Assembly (NCBI RefSeq): GCF_025602895.1
Contig: NW_026516395.1
Coordinates: 1-62,109, forward strand
Reading direction: 5' to 3'
Length of the DNA: 62,109 nt
From: Polychytrium aggregatum
Taxonomy: Eukaryota > Chytridiomycota > Chytridiomycetes > Polychytriales
Both the position numbers and the translations under genes were made by a program. Position 1 is the first letter of the stretch, and each line of letters opens with the position of its first letter. This document shows positions 45,045 to 58,900 of the stretch, one piece after another. The notes beneath the pieces are model-generated. The model was not told where the DNA came from and ran no database searches. It worked only from the letters and a program-made list of their open reading frames with translations.

Positions 45045-46946
45045 CAAGTCGATGCAAATGTCGCAGGTAGTTGGGCCAAAAAGTGCTTGAGGCCGCTTGA
45101 TGACGAAGGGAGTTTGTCCGAACTTGACCCATAGTGACCATATCAGTGTAATGACAGGTCAAGTCGGAAGGTTTGGAATATAAATATCCCCCCGACCACC
45201 GCTTCCTGCCCGCTTCCGTCGTCAGGCTCAAGTCAATACTCCCCTCAGGCCCTCTCTATCCTAACTTCCTCGGCGGGCCCATGAGCCGATCGATGACATA
45301 GGTGCCGTTAAACGCATGCATATTGAGGATGAGCCGCATCATGAATATGTCTCTAATGTTTTTAACTCTAACGCTTCCTCTTTCACTATCTTGAATATGT
45401 CTCGAATGTAGGAAGCCATCCAAATCCAAGTAAGTCCCTTCATGACGATTGAGTATCATCTGAGAGAGCTCGAAGGCGACGCTTCAACTAACCGCATCGC
45501 TCATTCCCTCCAGATATCCTCGCCCCCATGGGACATTATCTTGATTATTATCATTTCGGGTTTGTTATCACTTGCGTTTTTACTGAACACGGCATATCAT
45601 ACCGCATTCTGTTTGCGACTCTGAGGTTAAACTGGCTGGTGGAGCAGTGACCACCGCGGGTTTGACCTAATCCTGGACTAGTTAGAACGGCCGAGGATTG
45701 CCCCAGGAGTTCACGGTGCCGCCCAACGGCGGTCGGAACTGGGGTGTCCGAAAGGCAGTTCTCAGAACGGGTCATGGTGAGGGAGAATGAGGATATGAGA
45801 GGTTCGGGGCCGGGAGAAACCGGGGCGGAGGGGTCCCGGAACGGAGCGGGACGGAGCGGGACGGCAAGCGAATGCCAAATCGGGCCAGAGCACGTGTGGG
45901 AAGCAACGCTGTTGATTGGCTAGCGAGCAGTCCCAAAATGGCATCGTTCGGACGAGGCTGCACCAGACTGTCGGCACACACGTGACTCATTCTGTGTCTT
46001 AATGTGCCTGCTGACCAGGTCCCGAGCCGAACACAGCCACTGTAGAGGGGTCACGTCCTATTTTTTTCATCGTGTACAGATGCCCCGAACGCCGAACGCC
46101 AAGCACCAAGCCAAGTCTATTGGCGTCAGGGTGGAGGGGGGCGGAGCGGCCGAAGCGAACGAATCGAGCTCGATGGAACGCCGCCAGGCATCATATGATC
46201 GGCGGGGAGACACAAATAGAACGCCCCCGCGCTTGGTCGATCGGAGCCGCTGGGTCTGGGTCTGGGTCAGGCCAGGACGGGTCTGGGTCATGGGAGATAG
46301 ACCCCCCAGCAACACAAGGACAGGGCCTTGTCGAGGCTTCAGGTTCCGACAGGGTCTGTGTCGCCCCAGGTCCCTGATCCGCAACGACCGGCGGCAGCAA
46401 GCGACTTGCCCCCCGAGTGCCGATTGTCCCCGCTCCATCCCTCCGAGTCCAGCCAGCAGCGACCAGGACCGCCCGTGTGCTCGCGATTGTCGTGAAATAG
46501 AGATGCGGATCTATTATTGCCATCGCGTCCAAAGAGAGGCGACACAAATGCTGGTATGCGCATCGACGGAAGATAGAGGAGGTGTGTTTCGTTTGTGGCG
46601 GACTCTTGTTCCAACCCCGCGAGGCGACAATATAAGAAAAACTGGCCGAGGTTGCGGACCCGTTCAATCTTCTCTCCGAGACCTGCCCAGCAAGGTTCAG
46701 AGCGGGCCGCTGAAAACCGCCGATTCGCGTGCACTGTTTCTTCCCGGAAGCACCAATATAGCCCACAGCGGTATTAAGGGGAGGTGGAACCAGGTTGAGC
46801 CGACGAGGTGCGCTTGAGCGATGGAGGCTGGTGAGAAAGGCAGTCGATCCTGCGCCAGGAGCGGTGGACAGAGCCACGCCCAGAGCCGAGAGACCATCTA
46901 CGCAGCTTGGGCCTGGGCCGGAACTGCATTCTGGATATGGCAAGCT
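45045..46946. other. Intergenic between transposase and GT34 paralog D
   Basis: About 1.9 kb. Base composition returns to GC-rich from about 45650. Small GGGAC-GGAGC repeats lie at 45841-45863. Open frames at 46002-46943 on both strands show no domain. Confidence 0.45.
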
Positions 46947-48765
46947 CTAAGAGCTGACCTGGTTCGACTTGACCATGCTCTCGAGCTCCTCGACCCAAGG
47001 AGCCCGGCCGAACCACTTGGTCTTCAGCGCGGCGAGCATCTGATGCAGCACCAACGGGTATCGCTGGTAGAGCATCCGGATGTAGTATGTCCACAGCTCC
47101 TCGCGGTTGACGATTCCGGCCAGGTGGAGGGCAAAGTCGCCCTTGCGGTACCAGTGGTCTTCGGCATCCTCGTCGTCGGTGCAGATCTCGGTGTACTTGT
47201 TGAAGGTGGCCTCCTTGGGACCCATGATGAAGTGCCGGGTCTCGGTGGGCGGATACGCCATCAGGACATTGGTCATGGCGTCCTGGACACCCGGCCGCTG
47301 GACCGTGCCAGCATAGTCGGTGCGGTCGTTGAAGACATGCTCGAGCATCCGGATGGTCCAGTTGCTGTTGCGCATAAAGTACACGCCGTTGTTGAGCGGT
47401 CGGCCGGTGCAGTCGGATTTGGCAATAAAGTCGATCTCCTGGTAGTTGCGCGGCGGCACGGCATGGACCCGGAAGCGAACCGGGGCACCCTGGATGACAG
47501 ATTGGTCGTCTTGGGGCTGGTCCCGCCGAGAGCGGTCGTTCTCGGTTGTGGACGGCTGCAGATTCGGGCGCATGTACGGGCGCAGGAGCAAGTCTTCGAG
47601 GCTGAGGTCCGGCTCCATGATCATAGTATCGACATCCCTGTGTGGTGGGTGTGCGGAGGCGAGTTTGGCGTCAGCGTGGTCATGGCACCGATCGACACAC
47701 CGATTATACACATGTGCAGCAGTCCTGTTGCTCGGGTCAATTGGCGCGTGTCGGGAAACACTGCTCCACCGCATCCAATCGGCCGCTCCGCGGAACTGCC
47801 AGGCCGCCGCGATGGATGGCCAGGCCGACAACGAGCGAGGCCCCAGGTCCTACACACCACCACCACCACCGGCGTTGCGCCAAACGTGCGCGGGTGCCGA
47901 GCCATTTGCTCCACCGGCCTGCGCAGGAATGCCTTGCGCTCGTCACGTACATGTACAAGATCCACTCGCTGCGAGGTGGGGGAGGAGTGGAGGAAAGGCG
48001 GGATAAGACGGTGGAGGAAAGCGCATCAGCAACAGGGAATGGCGCCGCGGCCCTTGTGTGTCACGACGACACGTGAGCTGCACAGGCGTGTGTGCGACCT
48101 TGCGCAGACACGTGCGGCGGTGGCGATCGCGTCTGATGGCGCTCGTGTGCGCTGAGCACGGGTGGGAGCGCTGGCGATTGGGGCAGCCGGGAGAGTGATC
48201 CCCTCCGTGACCCAGCGACCCAGCGACCCAGCAGGCCCTGCTGAGACCGAGGCATCGCTTACTGGGGGCCGGACAGAGCGCGCCGAGACCGCGAGCCGAG
48301 CACTCGACCAGAGCAGCACTCGGCCAGAACATAAAGCATGTCAGCAAACACTTACATCCAAGGCATCGTGTTCATGATCGTGTAGGCCGTGCCGAGCCGG
48401 CCCCAATGAGGTCTCGACTTGTCGATGACGCTGTCGATGAAAAAGGCATACCCGTGCCGCTTGGCATAGTCCTCCTTGAGCTGGACCGACTCGACATAGA
48501 CACGGGAGTGTCGCTCGAGCGACCGGTCGCGCGTGTCGCTCGAATCCGAGACCAGGATGGCGATCTTGGGCAGGGCAGGCGGTGTCCGGGTGCTGGACTC
48601 GCAGTCGGCGGGCTCGGCATCGGATTCAGCCGAGTCGACAACGGAGCTTGGATACGGAGCGAGGGTCGCTACCGACAGGGTGACCCAGTAGAGTGACACG
48701 ATCAGGACGAGTGCCATGACAATGAAGGCCCGCTTCGAGCCGAGTGAGAGGTACTGTGAGCCCAT
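46947..48765 (-). CDS. GT34 family glycosyltransferase, paralog D
   Basis: Three exons: 48356-48765, microexon 47951-47968, and 46947-47637, giving 372 aa. The anchor is at about residues 12-33 (AFIVMALVLIVSLYWVTL). Motifs are KIAILVSDSSDTRDR, EDYAKRHGYAFF, WGRLGTAYTIMNTMPW, EWILYMDVDTMIME (DxD), NNGVYFMRN and GDFALHLAGIVNREE. The last exon is longer than in A-C because of a polar insert after the DxD region. The final motif has HLAG where the others have HFAG. It is separated from paralogs A-C by the transposase block, so the array was probably continuous before insertion. Confidence 0.88.
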
Positions 48766-51067
48766 TCTGAGGAGTGGATTTGCACGAGGAGTTTGCAGGA
48801 CAGGGGTGCTTGGAAACGGAGGTTCGGCAGAGGCGCAAGTATGGTAGTGGGTACTGAGGAGTAATCCGTCGTTTGGATGCTTGTCGGTAAGCAAGTGCGA
48901 TGGCCAGTCAGGGCGGGTTGGGCAGCCGGACCTGCGAGCGGAAAGTCGGGCACACTGGCGGGCCGCAGGGGCCTGGACCTGGGGGGCGAGGATCTTATAC
49001 TCGAGCGAGGGCCCCTGTGCTGGCGCAGATCGATCCGCACGTCCCCCGCTCCTTGCGATAGCACTGGAATCTTCTGCAGAGACTGGCGAGCACTTCGACA
49101 GCCCCACCCCGACTCCTTGTCCTCGCCAAGGCAATCCGAACTGATCCCGCGCCGCGGACACAGACACAGCAGCGCATGATCGGCAACGGCCGTGGCCACA
49201 GGGCCATCGGCTGACCCCAACAGCTCCGCGCTGCCCATGGCCGCCAAGGCCCGTTGCAGCCGCGGCCCTTTTTGGATCATGGTACCAACGGCGTCTGCTG
49301 ATGCTTGTGGCTGCCCGGCTAAAGGCCGCACCGCGCGACCCGTGACCCCCCCGCAGACCGCGTTGTTCGGTGGTGGCGGTCGCTTGCTCGTGGCATTGTT
49401 CGGATTTGGATGCGGGGGGGGGCCTGAAGCCGAAAGGGCATCCTCGACTGAAACAGCGCCTGGAGGTGAAGGCGAAAGCGACATCACTGCCCTCCAGAGC
49501 CGACAACGGCACTAACATCGCTAACATCGCTAACATCGCTAACATCGCTAACATCGCTAACATCGCTAACATCACTAACGTCGCTACCACCGTCGAGTCT
49601 GCCCTGGGCAAGGACCTGTCCGGGATCCGCACGGAGAGCTCGGCGCATTAGCTCGGTGACACTCTGCCGGCTGCCAAAGGCCGTCGCGAGCGCGCTGCGA
49701 ATCTGCGGTACTCGCGCTATCTCGCGGCCGGATACATCCGTCTGTTGCGCCATTGCATCTCATGTGTGCCATTGCATTTCGATTGCGTCCCACCGGCCGC
49801 TCGTCCAATGACTATTGGCCGCACCCAGTCAGGGGAGGAGCAAGTGTCCCTCCGTCCTCCTCCCATTCGCATCGAGCTCTGCCTCTCCCACGGCATTCGC
49901 CTGCCATCCTGCGATCCGGCCACCAGCGCTCTCGCCAGCATCGTTTGCCTTCCTCCCCACGGGTATTCCGTTGCTTCGTCATCCGAAACCAGCCCGCTTT
50001 CTGGGTGCTGACCTGTCGTAAATTTGGCGATTGCTGCTGACTGCGGCCTTTCCTGTTTTCTCTGTCTGTCTGGGCTCGTGCCTCATCCTTCTTTCTCTTT
50101 CGGATCTGCCAGCACCGCCCACCCGCATGATCCGAGGCTGTTGCCCGGTCGGCTGGTCGGTCGGTCGCTCGCAAGTCGCTTCGATGCCGCCGTCGGTCGC
50201 TGCAAGTCGCCAGGCTTGCCTCGCCCTGGTCCCTCACCTCCCCGCCCCGACCTGCCTCCATCTGCGCTGCCTCCTGCTGGCCTGGTCTCCACCATCGACG
50301 CACGGGTGGTGGAGCTAGGCTCCCCACCCAAACAACAACAAGCAAGCTGCTTGTGTGCATCACCCACTTGCGTTTTCTCTCGTGGTCCTGGCCGTTGCTT
50401 CGTTGGCCTGCTGTTCTGTTGTTCTGTCGCAAAGGGCCATCCATATCCCAGCGACCCGGCGGCGGTGTCCCATTGTGCGCTCGTGTCCTTCACAGCCACG
50501 TCGCCGACAAGCGCCTCAGCCCAAGGGCCGTGCTTTGGGCGTGTGTGCCCCTGCTTCTTTCCTTTGCCGCTCTGTGCGTCGCGGGCGGGCCCTCCATGGA
50601 TACGCTTGCTGAGCATGCGGCCCAACCCCCGTCGCCTCCCATGCACAGCGTCCCAGCACATGCCGGCCACTGTGCATGTCTCGGTGCATTTGGCATGACA
50701 AATCGTCGAGTCTGGCCCCGCGTTGGGCCACATCGACTTGCTTGCTCGTTCGTTCGTTCGTCCAGCCAAACCCACAGTGCTGTTGTGTATTTGCGGTTGA
50801 GGCAGAACAGCACTCCCCCCCCCAAATGCAATGGAGATCATCCATCTGCACAGCATTGTCCCTCGGCTTGGACATCTTTTTTCCCTCTTGATGTCAGGTG
50901 CGCTTTGGCAGAGGCCAAGTCGCCGCCGCCTTCCCAAGCAAGTCCTCGACGCACTGGTTCTTGGCCAGCAATCGTGCCCCGACTCTCGCCACCCCAGGGT
51001 CATATGCAAGACGCCTCCGTCCCGGCCTTTCTCTTGCGTCGTCTTTGTGGCGGGTGTGGGGAGAGCC
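48766..51067. other. GC-rich region with short Asp-Val-Ser-repeat frame
   Basis: About 2.3 kb with no recognised family. A minus-strand frame at 49484-49753 (89 codons) begins MAQQTDVSGREIARV and ends in a Ser-Asp-Val repeat. It could be a small gene or first exon. Plus-strand frames at 50024-51120 look like chance. Confidence 0.4.
49512..49580 (+). repeat. 9-bp tandem repeat (CTAACATCG)
   Basis: About seven consecutive copies of CTAACATCG, with variants in the last two units, encode Ser-Asp-Val on the minus strand. Confidence 0.9.
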
Positions 51068-53454
51068 TCACTGCAGCCGTCCCGTCTCGATCGTCTCAAA
51101 ATGAGCTCGGGCAGCTTTGATGTTCATCAGCGTGGCAGCGGGTTCTGCACAAAGTAACACCGCCAGCAGTTAGTTTGCATACCCGATCCATGAGCGGCAT
51201 TCGGTTGGAGCGATGGGGTGGTAAAGTCGGTCAGTTGGCAGACCAGCACACGGGTTCGGCCCCGGCCCAGGTAACGAATGCCCCGTGCGCCGCCAAGGCA
51301 GAACCGGAGCCTCGTCAACAGCCGCCATCGCATGCATCACCCACTCTGAAATGCGGCTACTCACGGATGCTGGGATCCGAGACGATGATCATGATGTATG
51401 TGTTGTTGGTCAGCACGTCGATGTATGCGGCAAAGCTCGGCGTGCGGATCTCCATGGATTGGAACTGCGACTGGGATTTGCTGTGCCAAGTACAGTTGTA
51501 CATCAAAAGCAGATGGCAGATCGCAGTGGCCCCCACATGAGTGCGTAAGTAACTTGTGGCAATCGCAGCGAGCTCGAAGATAACTCGCCCGATGTCGCAC
51601 CCACCCGCCATGCGCCGTTGAGTGCAATCACTCTCCCCCCCTTGCCGATCACCCACCTGCAGCTCAGTTTGAACTGCTTGATGATGTTGGATATCTTTTC
51701 GAATCGATGTGGGTCCGAGTGCGTGACCTGTGTGTAGTGCGAGATGACCAGGAAGGTCGCGCGCTCGAAAAGCACAACCTCGTCTCCCTCGCAGACCCGG
51801 CAAAAGTTTTCGATTTGGTTCTCGAGCAGCTGGACGTTCGGGACAAGCGAGTACACAATCGACGACCAAGCCTGCATGCGTATCGGTGAGTCAGTGGGTC
51901 GGTGGGTCGGTGAGTCAGTGGATCAGTGGGTCAGTGAGTCGGTGAAATATCCAGCCGATGGCGTGCTTAGGAGCAGTAGCGGCAGGCGCAAGGGGGCGGC
52001 TCTACAACAGTGTTGCTCGTCGTACCTTGTACAGTGTCTCGTCCCAAATCGATGTCTTGAAGGCCATGATCGGCATCGGATGCGAGCGGCGCAACAGGTC
52101 TTGCTCTCGTTCACGGAATGTCTATGGACCCACGGTTCCGGTACGATTCATGCATCGTGAGGCGCGGCGACGTAATCAGCACGAGCAGTGTATAGACGGA
52201 CAGCAAATGGTTTTAGTTACACCGTGAATCCCTTGAGTGCACCTGTCACTCGCTCGCTCCTGGCTCGGAATGTGGAGGTTCGCGGCCACCGAGCAGGTTC
52301 GCGGTTGAACAGCTCTCAAATAACAGGCAAGGGTGAAAGGCAATTGGTCTGGGTAGGTGCTTTGCCATACATATGGACAGGCGGAGACAGACGGACAGAG
52401 AAAGGAACACACCTGTTCCCGCTTATCCTCCTGGACAAGATCCATCTTGTGGATCAAGCAGAAGATGCGGGCGTCTCTCGAGAACCGATTGATGGCCTCG
52501 AGACAGTTCTGGTAGTAGCGCACGTCCTTTTCGTATTCGCGCGACTCGACGTCAAACACATAGATCAGGACCTCGACGTTTCGGAAGATCTGTTCGCGCT
52601 GCGAGTTGATGTAGTTTTCCATAAAGACATCTTGGCTGCAATAGACGATGGTGCGGTGAAGCCGAGGGAGGAGACGGATCCGAACGCCGTCGAGTCAGAG
52701 AGTGGTTTGGAACGTGCGGCTGCACGCAATCGCACCACGCAGTTGGTCTGTGTGGTGGCGAGGATCTTGGACTGCGTCGATACCACCCGGACGATCAGAG
52801 TCACTGGGCAGACTGCTTTGTTTCGGATGCATTATTGATGCCACATCAATCGGATTGGTTCCGGTGGTATCGCTTGCTGTCCCAGCGACCATCTCCACAA
52901 TACGGGCTCGATTGGTGATGACCCGGAGTTGGGGGCATGAAGTCCCCGATTGTCGCAAAGCAGCCGACGACACCATGAGGGATCATTCAGCCACCGTGCC
53001 GACCAGCGACCACCGGCGACCAGCCATCGCAGCCAGAGTTTGTGCTTACCCTCCGCAGTCCCACAGGTTCAGCACCAGGTTGCCCAGAAACCGCACATGC
53101 GAGTGCTCGACGTCGACTGGGGCCATTCAGAGCGATCCCAGGGCAGAGCATGTTAGAACGAGCCACCCGATCCCCGCAATGATTGAATCAAGTGAGGGCC
53201 AGCGCATATCGACGGTGCCGCTCCTTTGCGGTCACCGGATGTTCGGTCATTGTCCACCCATGTCGCCACAGGGGCATGGCGAGGCTTGCGGACAGATGGA
53301 GACGGGTCGCATATCCCGAAGACGACAAGGACGACGAGACTCAACTGGTTGCGCCAAGACGCCTGGTATCCTTGGCTATGTAGTTTGCAAAGATGATCGA
53401 GCGCATGGACGTCTTGCCCGCGCCGCTCTTGCCCATCAAAAGCACCTGGATCAT
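51068..53454 (-). CDS. GTR1: RagA/Gtr1-type small GTPase
   Basis: Seven exons: 53346-53454, 53050-53116, 52413-52635, 52026-52121, 51657-51871, 51365-51480, 51068-51144, giving 300 aa, the usual size (human RagA 313, yeast Gtr1 310). The G1 loop is [10 protein letters not shown], followed by [15 protein letters not shown], then [15 protein letters not shown], the G3 WDCGGQD, and HKMDLVQED as G4. The C-terminal roadblock-like domain includes [28 protein letters not shown] and [16 protein letters not shown]. RagA/Gtr1 pairs with RagC/Gtr2 at the lysosome or vacuole to signal amino-acid status to TORC1. The protein starts almost at the G1 loop (MIQVLLMGK), shorter at the N-terminus than homologs. 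The first intron uses GTTGAG as donor. Confidence 0.94.
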
Positions 53455-54007
53455 ACGAGGGGAGATGGAGGGAGTTTGCGCAGGCCGCCAGGGTCGGGCC
53501 AGGACAGACTTTGATGAGCACAAATAGCTATGCCAAGCAAGCCCAGGGGAGGCAAAGCCGACAGCTGGAGGAGCTGGCCCGTGAGAGGCAATGCCAGCAG
53601 ATCGACCCCGCTCGGCCGCATACCTTCTTCTTCATTTCGGGTTGTTTGGATTCCGCTGCTCGGGCCTGCTCAGATTCGTGGATGCGTTGGGCTGGCGGGA
53701 CAAGAGGGCAACCGACACGGAGACGACCGCGCCGGGAAACAGCCTCGCCGCATTCGGCAGGTTCGAGCCAGCGCAGCAAGGCGGCCGTGTGGCGGCTCGC
53801 ACGACAGGGCTCATGGAAGAAAGACAGCACCACCAGGACAGCACCAGGACAGCACCAGGACAGCACCAGGACAGCACCAGGACAGCGGCCGTGGCATCCG
53901 CGGTCGCAAGCAGAGCAATGGTCCAGGCAATTTTTGGAAAGACTGTATATTTTGCATATCAACAATCAACACATCACACCCACAAACAATCTCTCGAGCT
54001 TCTCTTT
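53455..54007. other. Intergenic between RagA and E2 genes
   Basis: Both flanking genes are on the minus strand, so this is the RagA promoter side and the 3' side of the E2 gene. It contains an 11-bp minisatellite (53832-53887). Confidence 0.5.
53832..53887 (+). repeat. 11-bp minisatellite (CACCAGGACAG)
   Basis: Five perfect consecutive copies of CACCAGGACAG upstream of the RagA/Gtr1 gene. Confidence 0.9.
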
Positions 54008-55488
<1,481 letters not shown>

Positions 55489-56191
55489 TTCGGATCGGAA
55501 TGGATGGGTTGGGTGTGGAGGGGTGTCGAAGGTCGGATGCCTGGAGAGCAAAGAGCAAAACCAGCGAAGGCCGAGGCCAGAGCAGAGCAAAAGGCGGCCG
55601 AGCAGCGAGGACGGGCGAGGGCCGGCGAGAGCGCGCGAGAGCGCAGCGAGGCGCCGCCGAGAGCGCTGACTAAGCTGGCCTGGCGGAATGCTGCGGAAAC
55701 AATGACCAAATCGGGCGCTCGGATGCCAGAACACGCGGCAGCCCTAACCCTGGCCAGTGGCGCTGCCGGACATGTGGGCAGGGGGTATCAGACAACCAGA
55801 CGGACACATCGTGGGAAGGGGGTATCTGCGCCGACGGAGGAAGCTGGGAGCACTATTGAGAGCGGGCATCTGCATCGATGGGAGCATGCACCTGCACTAT
55901 TGAATGCGTGCACCTGTGTCGATGCACCTCCATCAATGCAACGACGACGAACTCGGTGTCATTCTGACGCACAGTGAGGCAAGCCGCGTGATCTCATGCG
56001 ACCAAGCACGGCCAGGCAGAGTACGCAAGACAACCACGGATGCGTCGAGCCGGTGCTCGAGTCATTACCGACAGAGCCGACTGGATATCCATGTTCGCAC
56101 TGCATTTCGTCTCCTCGAACAGTCTGCGTCTCTCGACTTTGACCCGTCCCGCGCTGTCCGTTCAATAACATCAGGTCATGACACCCGCAGA
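55489..56191. other. Intergenic upstream of the E2 gene
   Basis: About 700 GC-rich bases; no recognised gene. Probable E2 promoter on the minus strand. Open frames running through it show no domain. Confidence 0.45.
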
Positions 56192-58900
56192 TTACATGTC
56201 GCTGTCAGCCACGGTCCAGAACGCCATCGCTCGAGGAATATCCTTGCGCTCGCGCGGGAATCGATCGTAGCTGTCACAGACCAATGTCGAATCCGAGCCC
56301 GCCGACCCTAGGCTGACGCTCGGCACTCGCAGCTGCGTCGAGGGAGCAATCACCCGTCGGGTCTCGGCAAGTGCATCAGGTCCCAGCGCTTGCCAGTGCC
56401 TCTTCTGCCTTGGCCCCGCCAGTCGAAACGACTGTGTGGGTGAACCCGGGCCCATGCCCGTAAACGAGACCTTGCTAGAGCCCAGGCGAACCAGCGGATT
56501 GAGGAGTGTGCGTCGGTCCTCCTCGGCTGCAGTTGCAGCAGTCGTCGCCCGGGTGGTTGGCGCAGTATCGTTGCTCTTTGAGGTTCCCGATCCAGCAAAG
56601 ACCTCCGAAAATGAATCGAGGGATTTCCAGACCTGCTCGGACCCGGATCCGGACTGTGCCGCACGGGCCTCCTCTTCTCGGCTGTGTGTGATATTGGCCA
56701 GGGCGTGGGTGTCCCTGTGGCTTGCATTGGAGACATCGAACGGGCTCGCCACCGGTTCCAGAAGCGCCGACGTCGACAAAGCCTGGGGTTTTGAGGCTTC
56801 CAACAGCTCATCTCTGTTCTCGTCCACAACGGTAATCTCGGGCTGGGCATCCTTCTGGGTCGCCCCAAAGTCCTCGCCAAAGTGTGCCGAGGGGGCTTGA
56901 CCACCGATTGGCTCATTTGCTTCAGTCTCCACAGTCTTGATGTACCCACGCCGAGTGGATGCCAGAGCCTCTTTAGCAAGTCTCAGCAGCTCGGGATCAG
57001 AGGAGCCTTGGCTTTGCCCTTGGTTGGTCAGTCCTGTCAGTGGCCGTGTTCCACTTGCCGATGCAACTTGAGTACCAGGGACATTCGGCGAAGGAGAGTT
57101 GCTCATAATTGGTGGCTGCGGGCCGGTCGTCGACAGCTGCGGTCCTGCTGCAGCGAATGCGGCCATGGGATCAAACACCCACTGCTTCTTTTGGGTAAAT
57201 GTGGCAGCAAATGAGGGACGTGCCGTCGAGGTCTCCGTCATCAGCGAAGCGTTTGGCGGCTGGGACTCCCGGACAACAGCAAAACCTTCATCGGGATAGG
57301 CGCTGTCGTCGTTGTGTCCGTAACCGGGCTCGCACTCCGGCTCGCCATACCGGCTCGCATGTGCCAGATGCTGTCGGAACGGACTCATGCCCCGGTGCTC
57401 AGCGAATCCGCTGATGAGCGCCCGGTTTCTCTGGATGCGGGTGATCATGCCTTTGCGAACATCGATCTTTTTTTGAGCCTCCGAGCGGATCAAGTCCAGC
57501 GACTCCTGAAGGCGCCAAGTACGGGTCACGCATCGGACAAAGTGGTTAGTTTCCGCATCGCACAACGATCCCGAGCCGGGCCATCGGGCATTCCCTCGCC
57601 ATTCCAACACAAGCGTATTCACTCACCAAGTGCTCCTCCCGGTGGTCCGAGAGGGGTCGTTGATATTTGGTCGTGAATGCCCTGAAGGCGGCCTCGGTAT
57701 GGAACACTGCGAGGACTGCGGCGTTGGGCGGCTGCTGAGGCGTGCCGCGTCCCCTGTTCTTGGGTCCATGATGGTCCAGCTTGGTTCCAAGCGATGCTCG
57801 AGGGACAAACTCGGACTTGAACTTTGCCAGCGGAGACGGCGATATTGCCGTTATGCACCGAGGCTCGAGATCCAGAAGCTGTCCATGCGGCCCCTCCTTG
57901 TCGATAGTCAGTCGGCGCCGACGATGACACCGGGAGCTGAAGGTCGCTCTTGCTTGATCATGCATCCGAGTGGCCTCGCTCCGAACGGTCCTGAGATCGT
58001 GTGCCTGCTCGTGGTAATACTTGCTTCGAAAGAGCCGCGTTTTACGTTGACCGGAGCGGTCTTCGGTGATGGCGTTGAGTTGCTGCACACGCGAGGACCG
58101 CCTTTCTGCTGCACCGGCTCCTTGCTGCAGCGACAGCGTTGATCCGCCGTGGGAGCTGGGGCCCACGGTGCTGCTCGCCATCGTGAGCGAGCTGGCAAAG
58201 GTCTTCAGGTTGCTTCCGGCCTGGCTCTGCAACTCATCGCGATCCCCTGTGGCTTCGGGAGCCACCGAAGTCGTGACTCGCTGGGAATCGGTCCGTCTTT
58301 CGGACTGTTTCGGGGTGTCGCTGGCTTGGCGATGGTGCAGCGACGCTGTCTGAGCTTTGATGTTGCCATGGAGCAGATGGAGATTCTGCGGGTGCGTCGG
58401 CAGAACACGGTAGATACTATCGATCCGCAGGGCTTTCTTTGAAAGGAAGCGACATACAACCAGACAGCGTGGTGAGCATCGTGGCCAAAGTGTGGTCTGG
58501 CTGCAGAGGCAAGCGGGGATGGGCAGCCGTTGCAGTGACAGTCAGGAGTGGTGTGCTTGTCGCTCTGCCCGCCCGAGTTTCCCACGCGTTACCCAGGGTT
58601 TCATTGCAGACCGACCTTATCAAGCACGTCCCGCCGGGATCGCTCGGTATCCATCTCGCGCTGCTTGACGTTGGCCTCGAGTTCGGCAGCCTTGATCGCG
58701 ATCAGCTCGTGCTGTCGCTTGACAATCTCAGCCAGAATGATGCGCTTGCTCTTGTCATTTTTGGCCTTTTCGCTCTCGATATAGTCAAAGAGCAGGTTGG
58801 CTTTGCGCTCGCGCTTTTCTTCCTCCTCAGAGAGCCGTTTGAGCCGCATGCGGTCGCTGTCCGCTGTCGAGATTGGCGTATCGTCCATGATTTCTGTCAC
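56192..58900 (-). CDS. Uncharacterised coiled-coil protein, 802 aa
   Basis: Three exons, phase 0: 58616-58900, 57627-58436, 56192-57505. I do not recognise the family. Residues about 15-95 form a highly charged coiled coil (RLKRLSEEEEKRERKA...). The middle (about 100-330) is basic and polar and contains VFHTEAAFRAFTTKYQRPLS. A second helical stretch spans the last junction (EEHL then ESLDLIRSEAQKKIDVRKGM and ITRIQRNRALISGFAEHRG). The C-terminal half is Ser/Thr/Pro-rich and probably disordered. There is no signal peptide or membrane segment. Splice links are supported by frame continuity across both introns. A cytoskeletal or flagellar role is possible given the next gene, but that is speculation. 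Confidence 0.65.

Noticed and set aside
46002..46943. Overlapping 250-270-codon frames on both strands
   Set aside because: No domain, no splice structure, and typical of stop-poor GC-rich DNA.
50024..51120. Two overlapping plus-strand frames of 224 and 255 codons
   Set aside because: They have random-looking composition without domain signals, and the second overlaps the last exon of the RagA gene on the other strand.
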